Position numbers and translations under genes: made by a program. Below, piece by piece: positions 20,091 to 31,945 of a stretch of 64,000 nt of DNA. The stretch is from Anniella stebbinsi (taxonomy: Eukaryota; Chordata; Lepidosauria; Squamata; Anniellidae): contig JARDYH010000002.1 of the NCBI GenBank assembly GCA_029215795.1, positions 272,746,310-272,810,309 on the forward strand, given 5' to 3'. Each line of letters opens with the position of its first letter. The stretch's first letter is position 1. Under the pieces are notes generated by a model. That model saw only the letters and a program-made list of their open reading frames with translations. It made no database searches and was not told the DNA's origin.

Positions 20091-22269
20091 TCTACAAATC
20101 CATAGAATCCACCCGACTCTTTGACATCCCTTGTGCTGTGTCCCTGTGAGCCTTGGCTCCACTACACCACTGGTCATGACAGTTTGGTATCAGCATGTTC
20201 CAGGCTCTTACCACCTACACAGTCTTATGCTTGGAGCACATTATTATTGATATCATAACAAGATAAATATGTGGGAGTTTGAAAAACCCATTGTGTAAAA
20301 TATGAATCTATGTCTATGTTTATTATTTCCCAACACTTGAAATATTGAGGACCTTCAGTACCTTACCAATATTGAGTCTCACATTCACTGAGTTGAATGT
20401 GTGACTGTCCAAGTCTTACTCATCAATAGCAAAATGTCATTGCAAAAGCAATATTAACAGCTCAACATACCGGGGGGGGGGGTCATTCAGAGTCATCTCT
20501 AGCTTGTGATATCTACTAACCTAATACAATATCTTCTATCTGCCCTGGCAGGTAGAATTTCAGAATCAATAAAGGACATTATGAAATTCAGAGCCAATAA
20601 AGGGCATCTGTATGTGTTTCTAGGCAATGATCCACATGAGTCTCCAAATGCCCTCCTGACCCTTTCATGAAAATATTTCATGGTTACATAAAGCCAACTG
20701 TCATGTTTCAACTCTGATGGTGAAATCAGCAGCAGCTCCAAAAAAAACCCTAAAAATTCAATGTGACTGAGTTTCAAATTCATATTTGTTTTTCCTCCTA
20801 CATAGGTGAGATTCCTAAGGCTTTTTGGAGAATATAAACACTGAAAGACAGGTGTGGAGAAGAATAACTTGTTAAGGCTGAAAGGGAAGACTTTTAATTG
20901 TTTGCCCTAAAGAGAGAGATTATGAAGGTTAAAATGTACTGTCACTACACTATGTGGTATGCATGATATAGCTTTGGCAGCATGCAGAAACAGTGGAACA
21001 TGGTTTCTTGATTTGTAATCAAGAGAAATGAAAAAGAATCAAGGGGGTACATCTTGACAAGTGGAAAGCCCCAGGGTGGATCTGCAGCGGCGGCAGGTTA
21101 TTTATATGATGTAGCCGCCAATGTGGAGCCATCCCAGAGCATTTCACCTAAGCTCCGCTTTAAAAAAGGCGGGCACTTACCCTGACTTTTCCCACTGAGC
21201 AAGGCACAGACCCACATTTGCCATCTGTTGTCTTGCTCCAGTATTACACTGGAGGTGTGGCCAGGGACATGATTGGGCACCATCCACCAGGGAGGGGATG
21301 GTCCAGCGAGCAGAATGGCCTCTGGACCACCTCAGCGCCTCCAGGGACCTTCAAATAAATAAATACATAAATACATAAATACATAAATACATAAATACAT
21401 AAATACATAAATACAAATGGACCATGAGTGAGGTGGGGAAGTGGCAGTTTGTCTCTGCGCCTCTCTGGAAGTGCACAATTGCACAATTACAAACAAATAG
21501 GCTAAAAAAAACACCCCCCAAAACACCAGTTAAAAAAATGGGGCAGGGAGCCAACTTCCCCCTCCATGACTCCTGTGTTTTCAGATGGGGGAATAACAGG
21601 GGGATGCAGGAACGGGGGAATTAGGGGTGCCAGCAGCCCCGTAAGCCTAGAAAAACTGCATTTGCTCTCCTTTCCGTGGGTATTACCCCAAAGGAGTGCA
21701 ATTGTGGGATGTCAGACAATGAGGTGGCAATGCGACCTTGTATAAACATGGCCAAGACTGGATGGCCAGTTCTCATATGGCTTGAGCTTTTTGTCTGAAG
21801 ATGTAGCTTACAAGGCACTTGGCTTGTGGTATATTTGGCTTTCTTTGGTAACGATGTGGCTAGATAGTCAAACAGTTATCCTTAGCAGGGACAATGAAAG
21901 GAATTCCATAACAATGCTTTTGCAAAGAAATCAGTGGCTTGTGTGTTGTTGTTGTTTTATGACAGCCAAACACTAGATCAAAGGAAAATGTAGTGTGCTT
22001 TTCCTGTCTCTCAGAGGCAAATCATAGTGAATAATTCATAGATTTTGGTTCAAAATGTTTTGGGGAGCTATTCATTTCAGTTGGCCATCCATAAGGCACA
22101 ACAGGACATGGTTGCACAGAGTGCAGCTGGTTGACTGGGAAGATTACATGTCTTGTAATGATAGCAGACATTTCTTTAGCCTGCTTGTCGACTGGCTGAC
22201 AGTGAACCAAGGCAGATGTTTTCCACTGCTGTGCAACTTGTCTATCTCTCTAATTCTAAGAATTCAGAG
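20091..22269. other. No recognised gene
   Basis: Mostly unassigned. 21061-21350 contains GGGTGGATCTGCAGCGG and GGCGGGCACTTACC blocks that look like a MITE fragment, but no partner copy was found in the window. The stacked reverse frames near 21350-21550 are made by an 8-bp tandem repeat. Confidence 0.45.
21352..21416. repeat. 8-bp tandem repeat (AAATACAT)n
   Basis: About seven head-to-tail copies of AAATACAT. They create repetitive reverse-strand frames (MYLCIYVF) that are not genes. Confidence 0.9.
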
Positions 22270-22450
22270 AGTTGTGAGACAGAAAGCACGGCATAGTGAA
22301 TAGAGTGGCAGGGAGATCTGGGTTCAAAAACTCTCTCAGTTCCTTGGGTGACTTTGGGCTAGTCACCGTTTGTTGTGAGGCTAAACTGGAATAATCCCCA
22401 TGTTTGCCACTTTGGTTATCTTTGTGTGATACACATATGGTAGTTAAATA
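22270..22450 (+). mobile_element. MIR/CORE-like SINE fragment
   Basis: GATCTGGGTTCAAAAACTC (B-box region), then TTGGGTGACTTTGGGCTAGTC, TTGTTGTGAGGCTAAA and a GGAATAATCC block. The order matches the reverse-strand copy at 5553-5768. The 3' end is degraded. Confidence 0.65.
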
Positions 22451-22675
22451 AATTGTTAGGCACTTAACAGATTATAAAGTGTTAACAAAATCTTTTTATT
22501 ATTATTAAAGTTAAAGTTTTCATCATGAAAAGCTGATTTCAGCTTTACACAATAAAACCAATGTTCCAAGATGTTTACAAATTGATAAGGGCTATTAAAG
22601 ATCATGGTGCCAAATGCCTGTTTGGGGGGTGGGCTCCACATGTAGTCCCCAACTCACAATATGCCTGGTCTCAGA

Positions 22676-22713
22676 CACACAACACACATATGTGCACGCA
22701 CACACACACACAC
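22676..22713. repeat. (CA)n microsatellite
   Basis: CA-rich dinucleotide tract with a few interruptions. Confidence 0.85.
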
Positions 22714-23198
22714 AGGATGCCAGTTGAAAATATTATTTCGTAACTCATAACATGAAACTAGAAAGGCACAGAGTATGAGATGTCTCAGTTCAGATATTCT
22801 ACCACAATCTATTTTGCATATTTCCTTGTCTTCTTGAAAATGGGTTAAGGTATCTTTGAATTTGAAGTGTAAAATGGTGTCCTGACTGGATACACTAGCT
22901 TTCATTCCAAAGGCTCAAACTTTATATTGTATTGCATTTTCTTGTCTATCTTCTCATGCCAGTCAATGACCATTCCATTATCAGGAATGTGGCAGGGTTC
23001 TTTTGAGTGTTATGATGCTGTGTGCATGAAGCCTGGGTATTGTTTTTTTTAAAAAAAGATTCTGATGTGCAGTGCACAGTCATCTATTATTTCACAAATT
23101 ATCTTAAATATACTGTTTGAAATATAATCTATATCTTACCTTTATCAATATATATAGATGGAACCAGACTAAGTTAGTTGCATTTAGTTCCCATTGAC

Positions 23199-23462
23199 CC
23201 TGTTCAGATGACACACTAAGCCATGGTGGTTAAGCATCTTGAGCTAAACAGTGGGCCTCTTCAGACAACACGCTAAGCCATGGTTACGCCATTAACTCTT
23301 TTGCAGGAAATGCTTAGTGAGCATGTTTAAACCATGGTTATATAGCCATCATGGTGAGGAATGGTTCATATGACATACTAAGACATGGTTCACATGATGC
23401 AATAAGCCATAATATTTAGCTCAAAATGCTTAACCACCATAACTTAGTGTCATCTGAACAGG
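23199..23462. mobile_element. Palindromic MITE with CCTGTTCAGATGACA termini
   Basis: The left arm starts CCTGTTCAGATGACAC and contains AAGCCATGGTGGTTAAGCAT. The right arm is its reverse complement and ends GTCATCTGAACAGG. The interior repeats CACGCTAAGCCATGG-like units, giving smaller hairpins inside. Target duplication not resolved. Confidence 0.7.
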
Positions 23463-23466
23463 ATAA

Positions 23467-23600
23467 TTATGGCTAAGAGGGAATCTACACAGACGCTTGT
23501 AACATTTCAAAATGTGGATTGTTACATTTTGAATTGCAACATTTTAAAACGTAATAGGCCACATTAAGTAGTACTTATGGTATAGTAGATCTTTTCTCCA
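23467..23600. mobile_element. MITE fragment sharing a GGCCACATTAAG block with 52470-52990
   Basis: TTGTAACATTTCAAAATGTGG is followed by a GGCCACATTAAGTAGTAC block. Similar TTTGTAACATTTCATAAGGG and inverted AATGTGGCCTAAAA blocks occur at 52485 and 52965. Degenerate and not delimited. Confidence 0.35.
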
Positions 23601-23992
23601 GACTTCACTGCGGTTAATAATTTGCTAAATAATATACTTGGAAAGTATTTTTCGATGTGATTATTGCTGGAATAGACACTTTTTAAAAAAGAAAAATGGA
23701 GGTGGAATTCTACTACCAAAAAATAATAATTGGACCAAAACAATGGCCTCCTAACTACATAAGCTGAATGATCTGGGGGCTATTTATCATGATACAGCTG
23801 TGAGGGGGGCACTTAACCCTCTCTCCATATGGCAACTGCTCCACCTGATGAGCTGTTTTGTGTGTACTGTGGATTAGCCTTCATTGCACAGTTTGTCTAC
23901 ATGCTACCACAAGCAGCAACCAGGAATGTTTGATAGAGCCAAGGAAATATAATGGAATAAGATTTGCATGGAGATGTGGTATAGATAAAATG

Positions 23993-24214
23993 CAGTGGAG
24001 GCTGGTGGCTCCAATTTTGGTAAGGCTGTAATTCTATTCTGGGTTTTATTCAGAAACAGACTGAACTCTAAAAGAGCTATCCAAGGTACTGAATCTGCCC
24101 CCCCCCCCAATGCATTCAGCACTTTGGATAGCTCCTTTTCAGTTCTGGCTGATTCTGACTAAAACTCAGAATGGAATCACAGCCCACAGAAATCACAGCC
24201 TCCAGCTTCCACTG
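23993..24214. mobile_element. Palindromic hAT-like MITE, CAGTGGAGGCTGG type
   Basis: The left end CAGTGGAGGCTGGTGGC and the right end CCTCCAGCTTCCACTG are inverted repeats. A perfect 8-bp direct repeat ATAAAATG flanks the element (23985-23992 and 24215-24222). Arms continue through GGCTGTAATTCTATTCTGG and its inverted partner near 24160. No coding sequence. The 8-bp duplication and the CAG..CTG ends are typical of hAT. Confidence 0.88.
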
Positions 24215-24484
24215 ATAAAATGGTTGTCACTCAGTGGAGCCAGTATATACATGTAGCTTCAGATGGCAGCTTAATTGTTTGAAGCAGTTCACAATCTCAA
24301 GACTATTTAGGCCTTATGCACATAGGTTACAACCCAACAAAGTAACTTTCATGTTGGACTGTGGCTATCAGGAACACAGTCAATTCAATCCCATGTGAGT
24401 AGTACTGATTCAATGTTTTATTGTATTAAATTCCCCTCCAAAAGCTAATGGTTGACCTGGTGTGCTAATTGTTTTCAATGTAAT

Positions 24485-24760
24485 TTAACGTTTATATCCT
24501 GCCTTGTTTGCTAAGAAGACATTGAGGTTTCATACAACAATTTAAGACAATACATCCTTAACACAATTTTAGAAAACAACATTGAGAACAGTAAAAATGT
24601 TAAAACAAACACAACATTTAAAAGTCTGCATTAAAAATATGTGTCTTTGAACTTTCTCTAAAAGCCAGAAGTCTGGGGGTGCAATTGTAATTTTTGAGGG
24701 AGTACATTCCACAGTCTAGGAGAAACACTGGAGAAAGTCCTCTCATTTGTTTTTATTAGA
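24485..24760 (-). mobile_element. Reverse-strand L2/CR1-clade 3' fragment
   Basis: On the plus strand it reads as the reverse complement of the LINE end: TTTATATCCTGCC, then a CATACAACAATTTAAGAC zone, and AGTACATTCCACAGTCTAGG, the antisense of the WN..P segment. Heavily decayed. Confidence 0.5.
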
Positions 24761-25348
24761 AAACAGAGTCAGAAAGACTCCCGCCATCACTTTTGAAACT
24801 AGGTGTGCTACTAGACTCATATCCAATCCTAGCTATCCTCTTATTTTTGCTTTATTTTTAATCTTCAATCACTCATCAAGCCATGTGCTATGGAATGTAA
24901 TCATCATTCGAAGCTGTTTTGACAGATTCTTGGCAAGCAGCTGCATGAGAAGAAGATCATCAGAGCAGATAAAACGGAATGCCAAATGTGTTAAATTAAC
25001 AACTTTGTTTGCTTCATTGTTCTGCCCTGGTGGGGAACTTCAGAGGCCTTGAGACGATAACTACAAATCAATAATGAAGATGGGCTTCTTTCTCCATGTA
25101 GAATGAATATTCATTCTGGGTTCCAGGACTGCTAGAAACTGTTATGCACATTAGATGTAAAAGACATTTAAAACACACATATACACACATACACACCTCT
25201 CCCCCCCCACACACACACCATTTCTTTGGAACTCCATATGATTTGAAGAATGTTCTATAGCAGTGATGGGCAGAAGGTAGGTCTTGGAGATGTCCAGATC
25301 TCAGAAGCCCATCACCAACTCATGACCAGTGTTCCATAATCCTGGGAC
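24761..25348. other. No recognised feature
   Basis: Unassigned. CAGTGATGGGCAGAAGG at 25261 resembles a hAT end, but no partner was found. Confidence 0.4.
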
Positions 25349-25356
25349 TTGAAAAC

Positions 25357-26211
25357 CAGGGATGTGTATCATACCGTTAGAATTTACGATAACAATACGA
25401 TATGCTCTTTATCTTGCATATGAGTTACAATAACGATACGATAGAAAAACCTACGATAATCATCAGAGATTATGATTTTCAGGCGATTTTATCGTTTTAT
25501 CGGACTGCTATATAAATATACCTATAACCTCTGTATTTTAAAAGTTAGAGGCTTCAAACTTGGTCAAAGTGCTTCTAGGGTATGCCTAAGTATGTGTATG
25601 AAATTTGAGATCGATCCCTCCAACCCTCGATTTTATATGAATTTTTTAAAGATCTTTTCCGTTCTGACAAGTCTGGCAAGCTGTCATTCTGACCTGTCAG
25701 AACGGAAACGATCTTTAATAAATTCATATAAAATCGAGAGTTGGAGGGATCGATCTCAAATTTGGCACATATGTGTAGCACATGTTGCTACACATATGTG
25801 CCAAATTTGCGATCGATCCCTCCAGCCCTCGATTTTATATGAATTTATTAAAGATGGTTTCCATTCTGACAGATCAGAATGAACGCACATGGCGAGCTGT
25901 CATTCTGATCTGTCAGAACAGAAACGATCTTTAATAAATTCATATAAAATCGAGGGTTGGAGGGATCGATCGCAAATTTCATACACATACTTAGGCATAC
26001 CCCAGAAGTACTGTGACCAAGTTTCAAGCCTCTAACTTTTAAAATACAGAAGTTATAGGCATTTTTCTTTCTGCCAAAAATATCATTTTTTAATGATAAT
26101 TATCGTGAAGACGATACGGATCACCTACGATATGAATGAAGATGATATTTTTTTTGGTCTGAAATGATGATAACGATAAAAAATATATATTTTTTGGCGT
26201 GCACACCCCTA
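25357..26211. mobile_element. ATCG/GATA-rich nested-palindrome element (hAT-like, non-autonomous)
   Basis: Left end CAGGGATGTGTATC, right end GCACACCCCTA. A perfect 8-bp direct repeat TTGAAAAC flanks it (25349-25356 and 26212-26219). Just inside the ends are ACGATAACGATACGATA-type repeats. The body is two head-to-head hairpins, centred near 25680 and 25880. Each is built from an arm ending in CCCTCGATTTTATATGAATT. A third palindrome (TGGCACATATGTGTAGC, 25763 onward) joins them, and the whole is itself a palindrome. No transposase. A relative is at 53003-54000. Confidence 0.85.
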
Positions 26212-27208
26212 TTGAAAACCAAAAAAATACCTGGAGATCTACTTTCTGCCCTCCCTGACTCTATAGTAATCGATGTGTGCCTATCTTCCCCTTCCTCATA
26301 CAGAATTCTTTTTGCAACATAACAGGGAACGTACCCTCGTAAAACTGGGGAAAATAATAAGATCCACTTTAGGAAAAACATACAATCTTTTATGTTGGGG
26401 GGGACAGGGGGAGAGAAGAGACTGCAACCTTTCCATGGGGAAAGAGCAGTTCAAATATCTCCCTCACCCCCAAAACCTGCATTAGGGCTTAGAATTTTCT
26501 CAGGTTTAAGAGGAAAATAGTGTCTTTGTGGCATCAGCAGCTTTTACAGCACTCCATCACTTCAGACCATAACAAGTTGGCATCCCTAGCAACCAACACA
26601 ACAAACTAAAGGGCTGTGAGATAAGGATAGGAGCTGGTATCTAAGGTTAGGAATTGGAACCAAGCCCTATGGACTTGTTCCTCATTTTCACCACTATAAC
26701 CTGATTGTTCACCTGCCTCTCACTCTGGATCAGACAACAGTGGTGATCAGGAGGAGGAGGAGGAGGAGGAGATGCCACTGCTGACCTACTCACTGGCTCT
26801 TTGCCTATCAAGCAAGCAATGATGAGGAAGAGGATGAGGAGCAAGAGCAGCCAGTGACAAAGCAGTGAGATGGTTGAGTCTGAGGAATCGGGGGGGGGGG
26901 GTATTGTGGGTGCCTTGCCCAAAGGCCCTCAAAAACCTGGAGCTGATACTGGTTGCTAAGATGGCTACAGCTGAATAGGACTGAAAGGAAGAGTGAATGG
27001 AGGCAGAGGCATGACATATTGGTGCAGATGTGGGTGGGGGCAACAAGCAGAGCTTGTTGGAAGGAAAATGAAGTGAAGCAAAGAAAGCTGGGAAGGGATT
27101 TTGGGATACATTCTTGCCATGTTCTTCCCTAGAAACTCACAAGAGTTTGGCTGTCTAAAATGTTGGGCCTGAACTGAGAGAAAGATCCACCCAGCTATCA
27201 CCATGTCT
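26212..27208. other. No recognised gene
   Basis: It contains a short GGA run at 26750-26770 that gives a low-complexity reverse frame, and a block shared with 39207 (see findings). No exon or defined element. Confidence 0.45.
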
Positions 27209-27358
27209 AGGCCAGATCTACACCTTGTGTCAAATCATTACAAATGTGGAATAAAAAGAAGGAAATAGCACTATGAAAGAGGTATATGGAATGTGAATTG
27301 TGCCCCAACAGTTATCAGTACACTTCAATACAGCTGCAAAGCAGTAGTGTGGATCTAA
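27209..27358. mobile_element. MITE fragment, GGCCAGATCTACACC family
   Basis: GGCCAGATCTACACC at the left, a central CCAACAGTTATCAGTACAC and a right AGTAGTGTGGATCTA block match the palindromic copy at 46498-46719. Confidence 0.6.
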
Positions 27359-27470
27359 CACTAATTTCAACCCTACATTCATATGTATGAAACGATGTTG
27401 GCTTTGGATGCTTTGATCCAGAAACGCCTTTTTGTTGCTGAAAGAGATTCAGTTGCAGGATGGAAACAAA

Positions 27471-28427
27471 TAGGGGTGTGCACGGACCCCCCGGATCAGA
27501 TCGGGACCCGGATCGGGACCTCCAATTTTGTCACGGATCGGTTCGGACAAAATCGGAGGCCCCCCGGACCGGATCGAGTACGATCCCGATCCAAAAATTG
27601 GGAATTTTTGGATCGGCCGCCATTTTTCCCCCCATAGACTTGCATTGCAATGCAAGTCTATGAGGAAAAAATGGCGGCAGGTGGGTGAGAGGGAGCCTAA
27701 CTCCCTCCCCCCCGGGGCCATCCGCTGTGGACGGCCCCGGCAGGTAAGCCCCCTCCCCCGCGCTCCCTACCCCCCCTGGGGCCGTCCGCTTCCATCCGCT
27801 GGCGCCCGCGGGCGACAGCGGATAGAAGCGGACGGCTCCGGGGGGGTAAGCCCCCTTCCCCGCCACTGCTTACCTTTTAGGGCCATTCGCTCCCGTCCGG
27901 CGCCGGCAGCCCTAAAAGGTAAGGGGTCCCCTCCCCCCCTCCGTGCGCCCCCTCCTCCCCTCCGTGCGCCCCCTGCTTACCTTCCCGGCCCGTCCGCTCC
28001 CGTCCGGCGCCGGCGGCTACTACCAGTGGGCTCCGCGGCCTGCTCTAGAGTAGCGCGCCGGGTGATGACATCACCAGGCGCGCCACCCTGGAGCAGGCCG
28101 CGGAGCCCGCTGGTAGTAGCCGCCGGCGCCGGACGGGAGCGGACGGGCCGGAAAGGTAAGGGCCCACCTCCTCCCGCCCCCTCCTCCCCCCCCCGCTGTC
28201 CACTTTCATCGGCGGGCGCCTGCTGGCGCCCGCCAATGGAAGCGGCGGTGGGCGCCAGTGGGCGCCCGCCGATCCGCCGATCCGCCGAACCGGTTCGGAG
28301 CCTTTTCGGACCAGTTCGGATTGGATCGGCCGATCCAGCTGTCGGATCGGAAATCGGATAATTTATCCGATTTCCCACTGGACCGGACTCGGATCGTGGA
28401 TCGGGTCCGATCCAGTGCACATCCCTA
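27471..28427. mobile_element. GATCC-rich palindromic element, copy 3 (hAT-like, non-autonomous)
   Basis: TAGGGGTGTGCA at the left, TGCACATCCCTA at the right. Flanks GAAACAAA and GAAATGAA agree at 6 of 8 positions, so the duplication is weak. Subterminal GATCC arrays lie at both ends. Hairpins: 27616-27678 (around a CATAGACTTGCATTG arm), 27784-27838, and 28018-28125 with arms of about 45 bp. Its 277-codon frame (27528-28361) is a proline/arginine-rich by-product of GC-rich palindromes, with matching frames on the opposite strand, and not a gene. Confidence 0.82.
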
Positions 28428-28821
28428 GAAATGAAATAGACAGACCACATGGAGCTTCTGTGGAGGAAAAGCTACTAAAAAGCTGTTAGTCTCCTGCTGT
28501 TTCTAAGGAGGAGGAGTTTCCTTCCCAAATATGGCCACTGATCGTGGATACTCTTGGAGAATGCACAGCTTTAACAGCAGCTTGTGAAATGTTAAGCTTG
28601 ATTTAGGCCCATTAGATGTACTTCAAAAACGGAATGCATATCCACTCACTTCATAGTCTAGGACTCCACTTCTCTGCCACTTTTCCTTCTCTGGAACTAC
28701 TTACTCATAGAGCAACACCCGTCTGCTTCCATCATACAAAGCCATAATGCCTTTCACACTTCCATCCACCCAATTTTTACTTTGCCTCTGAATTTTTTGG
28801 CTGTTGTCAGCATTTAATTGA

Positions 28822-28858
<37 letters not shown>

Positions 28859-29217
28859 GTAATTGTTCTAATGTCCTATTACATCATTTGGCTGTGGTGA
28901 ATATGATTCTACACTTACATCCAAGGAACACATGTTGGGACCTTTAACCCAAAATGTGCCATGTAGGGATGGGAGGAGAATTCTATTTGGTCCACATGTT
29001 TAAGTGATCCAATCTCATTCACACTTCCCACACCAATGTGCAGATTGGATCACAGTTATTATTTTGGTTGCACACTTCTCCCAGTGCAGTTCTTAGATCA
29101 AACACTGCATACAAAAACATGTATAAGATGATGTTGTATACAAAAATGGGTATATTAGGGTATAATGTTGCATACAAAATCAGTATAATGTTGCATACAA
29201 AAATGCAAATATCAGGA
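28428..29217. other. No recognised gene; AAT microsatellite and short tandem repeat
   Basis: (AAT)n lies at 28815-28858. From 29104 to 29205 a GTTGCATACAAAA unit recurs about four times with irregular spacing. Confidence 0.55.
28815..28858. repeat. (AAT)n microsatellite
   Basis: Uninterrupted AAT trinucleotide run. Confidence 0.9.
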
Positions 29218-29692
29218 CAGGGATGGGGAGCTTGCAGCCACATCCAGCCTGTGTAGGTTTCTCTCAAGCCCCATTCAGCTTCGCAGGAAGAACCCTGGAA
29301 GGGATTTTCTTCAGCTGGCATGCAGTGCATGAAGGAGGTGGTCAAGTGAGCCTTTTCAAACCATTTGCTCCCCCCAATTGGGATGGTGAGTGACACATGA
29401 AGGAAGCACCCAACTTGGCCCCTGCCTTCAGGTGGTGTGTGAGTACATGCTGGGTGAAGGTGGAGGCCAAGTCCCTTTCTCATTGCTGGGAGAGGCATAG
29501 AGCTCCCTGCTTCTTTTTGCATGGAGAAAGGTAAAATGGGCTTCAAGGGTTTGGGGAAGATGACATCAGTGGAGGGGGTGGGACTTTGGGGAAGGGGACA
29601 CACTTAGTGATATCATCTGGCCTGCCAGATTGCTCTACAGAGGTCAATCTCAGCCCCAGGGCAGAAAGGTTTCCCTACCCCTCTTTTAGGGA
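29218..29692. mobile_element. hAT-like non-autonomous element
   Basis: Left end CAGGGATGGGGAGCTTGC and right end TTTCCCTACCCCTC are imperfect inverted repeats of the CAGGGGTGGGGAAC hAT type. The body has no transposase frame. No clean 8-bp duplication remains. Confidence 0.5.
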
Positions 29693-30795
29693 AAGAGCTT
29701 AGAATGTGTTGGAGGGCTCGCCATTGGAGAACTCTGCTCTTAAGGTGGTATTGCCTCTTAAAGCTTCATTCTTCTTTATCTCAGGAGGAGGAAAATAATA
29801 TCATTTTCTCTATAGTATGAGAAAATCCACATAAACCCACATGCTGAAATCCTTCCCCATCTTTGGATTTTCTCTATTTCCAGCCTCTGCTCCTTCCCTT
29901 CCAAATATAAGTGAACATATAAAGAAGCACCTAGAAATAAACTGGCAAGATGCTTCCTCATCTGTGTTTCCAAATTTCCTTTCCTAAGCAAACCAATTAT
30001 TTTCAATCAGGAATACTTAGAACAAGCTGTTCATTTACTTTGAATGTGACGGCTTTATGCGTAGGATATATAGACTACACGTTTTTCAACTGTTCAGTTC
30101 TTTGCTATTAGAAAGGGATTTAAAACAACAACAACTCTGATGCTGATGCACCACAAGTCAATATTGTTGCCCACATTTATGTCCTATTCTTTAAAACTCT
30201 GCTGTATCTGCCCCCATCAAGAAAGATTGCACTTGTACACAAGACTCAAATGTAATCATTCGATGCCATTCCTGTGGGCCAGTAGGGGGAGTTCATAGTC
30301 TGCTATTTAATGTAATGTTATCAACCATGGTGGGCTAATTTTCTATCCCTGGTAGTAGTGTGGTGGCTGTATAATCTAAATATACACTTAATACATCTCT
30401 TAACCAATCTATACTTTGTCTCGATGCCAGAATTATTATATTAAAGATCACCGAAATGGATTTATATCTCTCTTGAAAGGAAGGTCATGGGTTGTCCAAC
30501 CCAATTTTCAAGCTTGGCACAGAACATTTTTGGCTATGCTAGTTTCAGGGAATAAGCGATATGAGGAGATATATTATTTTCACTTACTGGACTACCTTCT
30601 GTTGATGAAAAATGTACACAAGCTTTCTGGAGCCAGAGAAAAGCTTCAGCATATTTTCACAATGTAAAAAACAGCTGGTTCTTCTCATATCTAACCACCC
30701 AGAGACTGTGCTCTCTACATCACAGTGAAACATGTGGTATATAGGGTTTGTAGCATCTGGACCTGCCAAGGTAGCTCTGCATCACAGGTATCTAT
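29693..30795. other. No recognised feature
   Basis: Unassigned AT-rich sequence. Confidence 0.45.
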
Positions 30796-31780
30796 TAGAG
30801 GTGTGCAACTAGCCACAGATTCAACCCGGACCTCAGTTCAGTGCTTTGGAAAATGTCCCAGTTATGCTTGGACAGATTCAGAGATTATCCGCTTCGACCT
30901 GAGCACCAAACCTGAGTCAAATTTGGATAATATGAGGCTTTGTGCCACACATTATCATGGGAAAGCAAAACATGGCTGTAACTTTGTTTATCTTTATCAG
31001 AATTTGATATTTGCATAGTAGTCCATCAGGAAGGAATTAGGCCTAACAAATGTAAAAAAAAAATAAGTTTGAGGGAGGACGGCTGGGTGTGGGTGTGGGT
31101 GGGTGTGCTAAATACCTGTATTTATATCTTTGTTAATATATACTCTGTTATTAGTCTATCTTTCTTATAATTTTATCTTAAGACTGACTGCATCCAGAGT
31201 GGATCCAGAGCCTCCTTGTTGTGTTGCTGTTGTGCCACGTTAAACCTGTCTCTCTATATCTCTGTATCATCTATATTTATATCTATCTATATTGGGGGGA
31301 GGGACTGTCAATAACTTTTTTATTTCTTGGCAGGATTAGATGAAATTTACAGATATAGTTGGACCTTCTGAGGGATTAAGCCTTTTAAATTTCAGAATAA
31401 TATCAACAGGGAGTTTTATACAAGAGCAGTCTTGACATTTTGAGGCTAACCCAAAGAGGACATGCTTATTACCCCCCCCCCAGCCACCATGTTTCTTGTG
31501 GATTATTGTTCTAGAAATGACAGACATCCTAGAGGTAAGAAACTAGCAAAGTTTCAGAAGTATAGGTGCATTGTTTTGTGTGGAAGGAGAGTCTTGAAAT
31601 TATATGGGGGGAGTGATTCACTTCCATGTTTCTTCCTCAACCCCTCACGGGTTTTTTGGTGGGAATTCGTCATAAGCATGAGGTGTCCTCAGGCAAGAAA
31701 CGTGTAAAGTTTTAGAAAGATAAGTGCAGTGGCTGGGGAGTTATGAGGATTGAAAACCAGTTCAGGGCTTTTTCTCATAT
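30796..31780. mobile_element. Old, degraded copy of the TATAACTT-monomer elements
   Basis: It starts TAGAGGTGTGCAAC, close to the TAGGGRTGTGCA terminus. Inside are GCTGTAACTTTGTTTATC (30972), AATAACTTTTTTATTTC (31310) and two AAAGTTTCAGAAGTATAGG / AAAGTTTTAGAAAGATAAG units (31548, 31708), resembling the repeated unit of 59312-61474. The right end was not found. Confidence 0.35.
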
Positions 31781-31945
31781 TGAAATCTAGTGGCACTGGA
31801 AGAATGGCCATCTCACAATCCCATCACTGCCTCCCCCAAAGCCTAATAAAATGTACCCTAGAATTATAAGGTGAACCTGTCAGTCATTCAAACCCATGCT
31901 GCCTCTCTCTCCCTGCACTAATCAACATTTTAGAGAAATTATACC

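Noticed and set aside
21350..21550. Repeated membrane-like peptide (YLCIYVFM) on the minus strand
   Set aside because: It is translation of an 8-bp microsatellite.
25500..26000. CRISPR-like array of repeated CCCTCGATTTTATATG units
   Set aside because: The repeats alternate in orientation and form hairpins inside a transposon with 8-bp target duplications. The DNA is vertebrate, and no cas gene is present.
27528..28361. 277-codon plus-strand open frame rich in Pro, Arg and Ala
   Set aside because: It lies wholly within a palindromic GC-rich transposable element, with similar long frames on the opposite strand. GC-rich hairpins lack stop codons by composition.
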